A stretch of 5,692 bases of DNA from NCBI GenBank assembly GCA_021850505.1, contig JAJZLW010000023.1:1-5692 (forward strand). Direction: 5' to 3'. The stretch is from Thermoplasmata archaeon (lineage in GTDB: Archaea > Thermoplasmatota > Thermoplasmata > Thermoplasmatales > Thermoplasmataceae). Shown piece after piece: positions 5,175 through 5,692 of the stretch. Positions within the stretch are counted from its first letter, which is position 1, and each line of letters opens with the position of its first letter. The notes beneath the pieces are model-generated. The model did no database searches. It had not been told where the DNA came from and worked only from the letters and a program-made list of their open reading frames with translations. The position numbers and the translations under genes are program-made.

Positions 5175-5597
5175 TCACCTGGTGTATTTGTATGGGAGAA
5201 GATCCCTCATTTTCATCTTCTGTGTTTTTCCCTCCGTCTCTATCAATACCCCTATATCCATGTCGTAATCCGTTGAGATCTCGCGGCACATTCCACATGG
5301 AGGGATTATTTCATACTTATCATGGCCCTTTTCCGGATCAGGGTGTCTTACCGCAACGATGGTGTCAAATCTGTTTTTCCCGTCTTTTAGAGCCTGGGCA
5401 ATTGCTATTGGCTCAGCACAAACCGCAATCCTCCCAACGGTTGCGTCAATATTGAATGATGTGTAAATGCTGCCATCTGAAGTACGAAGAGCGCACCCAA
5501 CAGAATGCCAGTGTTTTCTGTAATGTCTTTTTATAATCTCAGTTGCTTGCTGAATGATTTCATACTCATCCCTGTCAAATTCAATATTTTTGCTCAT
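5175..5597 (-). CDS. Cytidine-deaminase-family nucleoside deaminase
   Basis: Starting from the ATG at 5597, this is a 140-residue zinc-dependent deaminase of the cytidine deaminase fold, the normal length for the homotetrameric class. The motif CAE (60-62) supplies zinc ligand Cys60 and proton-shuttling Glu62. PCGMCRE (100-106) supplies Cys101 and Cys104. The FNID stretch (48-51) aligns with the N(I/V)E segment that binds the ribose in classical Cdd. It would hydrolyse cytidine or deoxycytidine to uridine in pyrimidine salvage. CAEP replaces the classical CAER, a change also compatible with blasticidin-S-deaminase-like relatives, so the substrate is uncertain. The frame is open 14 codons further to a TTG at 5639, but the ATG is preferred because a TATA-like box lies 26 bp upstream of it and the extension MRCEAYCTIRLLIA adds nothing family-like. 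The gene stands alone, 53 bp upstream of tRNA-Pro. Confidence 0.85.
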   Translation of the reverse strand: MSKNIEFDRDEYEIIQQATEIIKRHYRKHWHSVGCALRTSDGSIYTSFNIDATVGRIAVCAEPIAIAQALKDGKNRFDTIVAVRHPDPEKGHDKYEIIPPCGMCREISTDYDMDIGVLIETEGKTQKMKMRDLLPYKYTR

Positions 5598-5619
5598 TGC
5601 AATCAATAAACGGATGGTA

Positions 5620-5628
5620 CAATAAGCT
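5620..5628 (-). promoter_or_regulatory. TATA-like box of the deaminase gene
   Basis: AGCTTATTG on the minus strand is centred about 26 bp before the ATG at 5597, the spacing of a leaderless archaeal promoter, and is preceded by a purine-containing GCGAA that could serve as the TFB element. It lies inside the TTG-initiated extension of the reading frame, which argues against that longer start. The remaining bases to 5692 hold no feature that I can assign. Confidence 0.45.
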
Positions 5629-5692
5629 TCGCATCGCAAAAAAGTAATACTCTTCTTAAATTGTGAGATGCCACTGTGATGATTTCAGCCTA

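Noticed and set aside
5676..5692. GTGATGA at 5676-5682 matches the C box of archaeal C/D guide RNAs.
   Set aside because: Only seven bases match, the window ends before a D box or second box could be seen, and the motif could equally be coding sequence of the next gene.

Overview
The window looks like a chromosomal segment from an archaeon, most likely of the order Thermoplasmatales (Thermoplasma/Ferroplasma/Cuniculiplasma type). The order-level placement is inference. It rests on consensus archaeal TATA boxes about 25-29 bp upstream of start codons (leaderless transcripts), heavy AGG and ATA codon use, a tRNA gene without encoded CCA, T-run terminators, and archaeal-looking sequences for the dehydrogenase and deaminase.

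Layout from left to right. Positions 1-62 (minus) hold the first 20 codons of a gene that leaves the window; its N-terminus recalls class I SAM-dependent methyltransferases, but too little is present to be sure. Positions 84-737 (minus) encode DNA-3-methyladenine glycosylase I (Tag), a DNA-alkylation repair enzyme. A 54-bp divergent promoter region separates it from a fatty-acyl-CoA ligase of the AMP-binding family (792-2393, plus). After a convergent 239-bp gap carrying terminator-like signals comes a short-chain dehydrogenase/reductase (2633-3397, minus), with a long near-perfect palindrome in its upstream region that looks like an operator. Next, also on the minus strand, is a solitary gamma-class N6-adenine DNA methyltransferase (3545-4861), visibly more AT-rich than its neighbours and preceded by a strong Shine-Dalgarno sequence. 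Upstream of it lie tRNA-Pro(UGG) (5049-5121, minus) and a cytidine-deaminase-family protein (5175-5597, minus).

The genes do not form one pathway. Repair (Tag), acyl-CoA activation (ligase), redox (SDR) and nucleoside salvage (deaminase) are ordinary chromosomal functions, each apparently transcribed from its own promoter. The adenine methyltransferase beside a tRNA gene, with no restriction endonuclease in the window, is the one element that looks accessory or laterally acquired. I found no CRISPR array, transposase, integrase, or clearly new multi-gene system here. The observations most worth checking are the orphan methyltransferase, the operator-like palindrome, the compact shared TATA element and the C55 in the tRNA T-loop.
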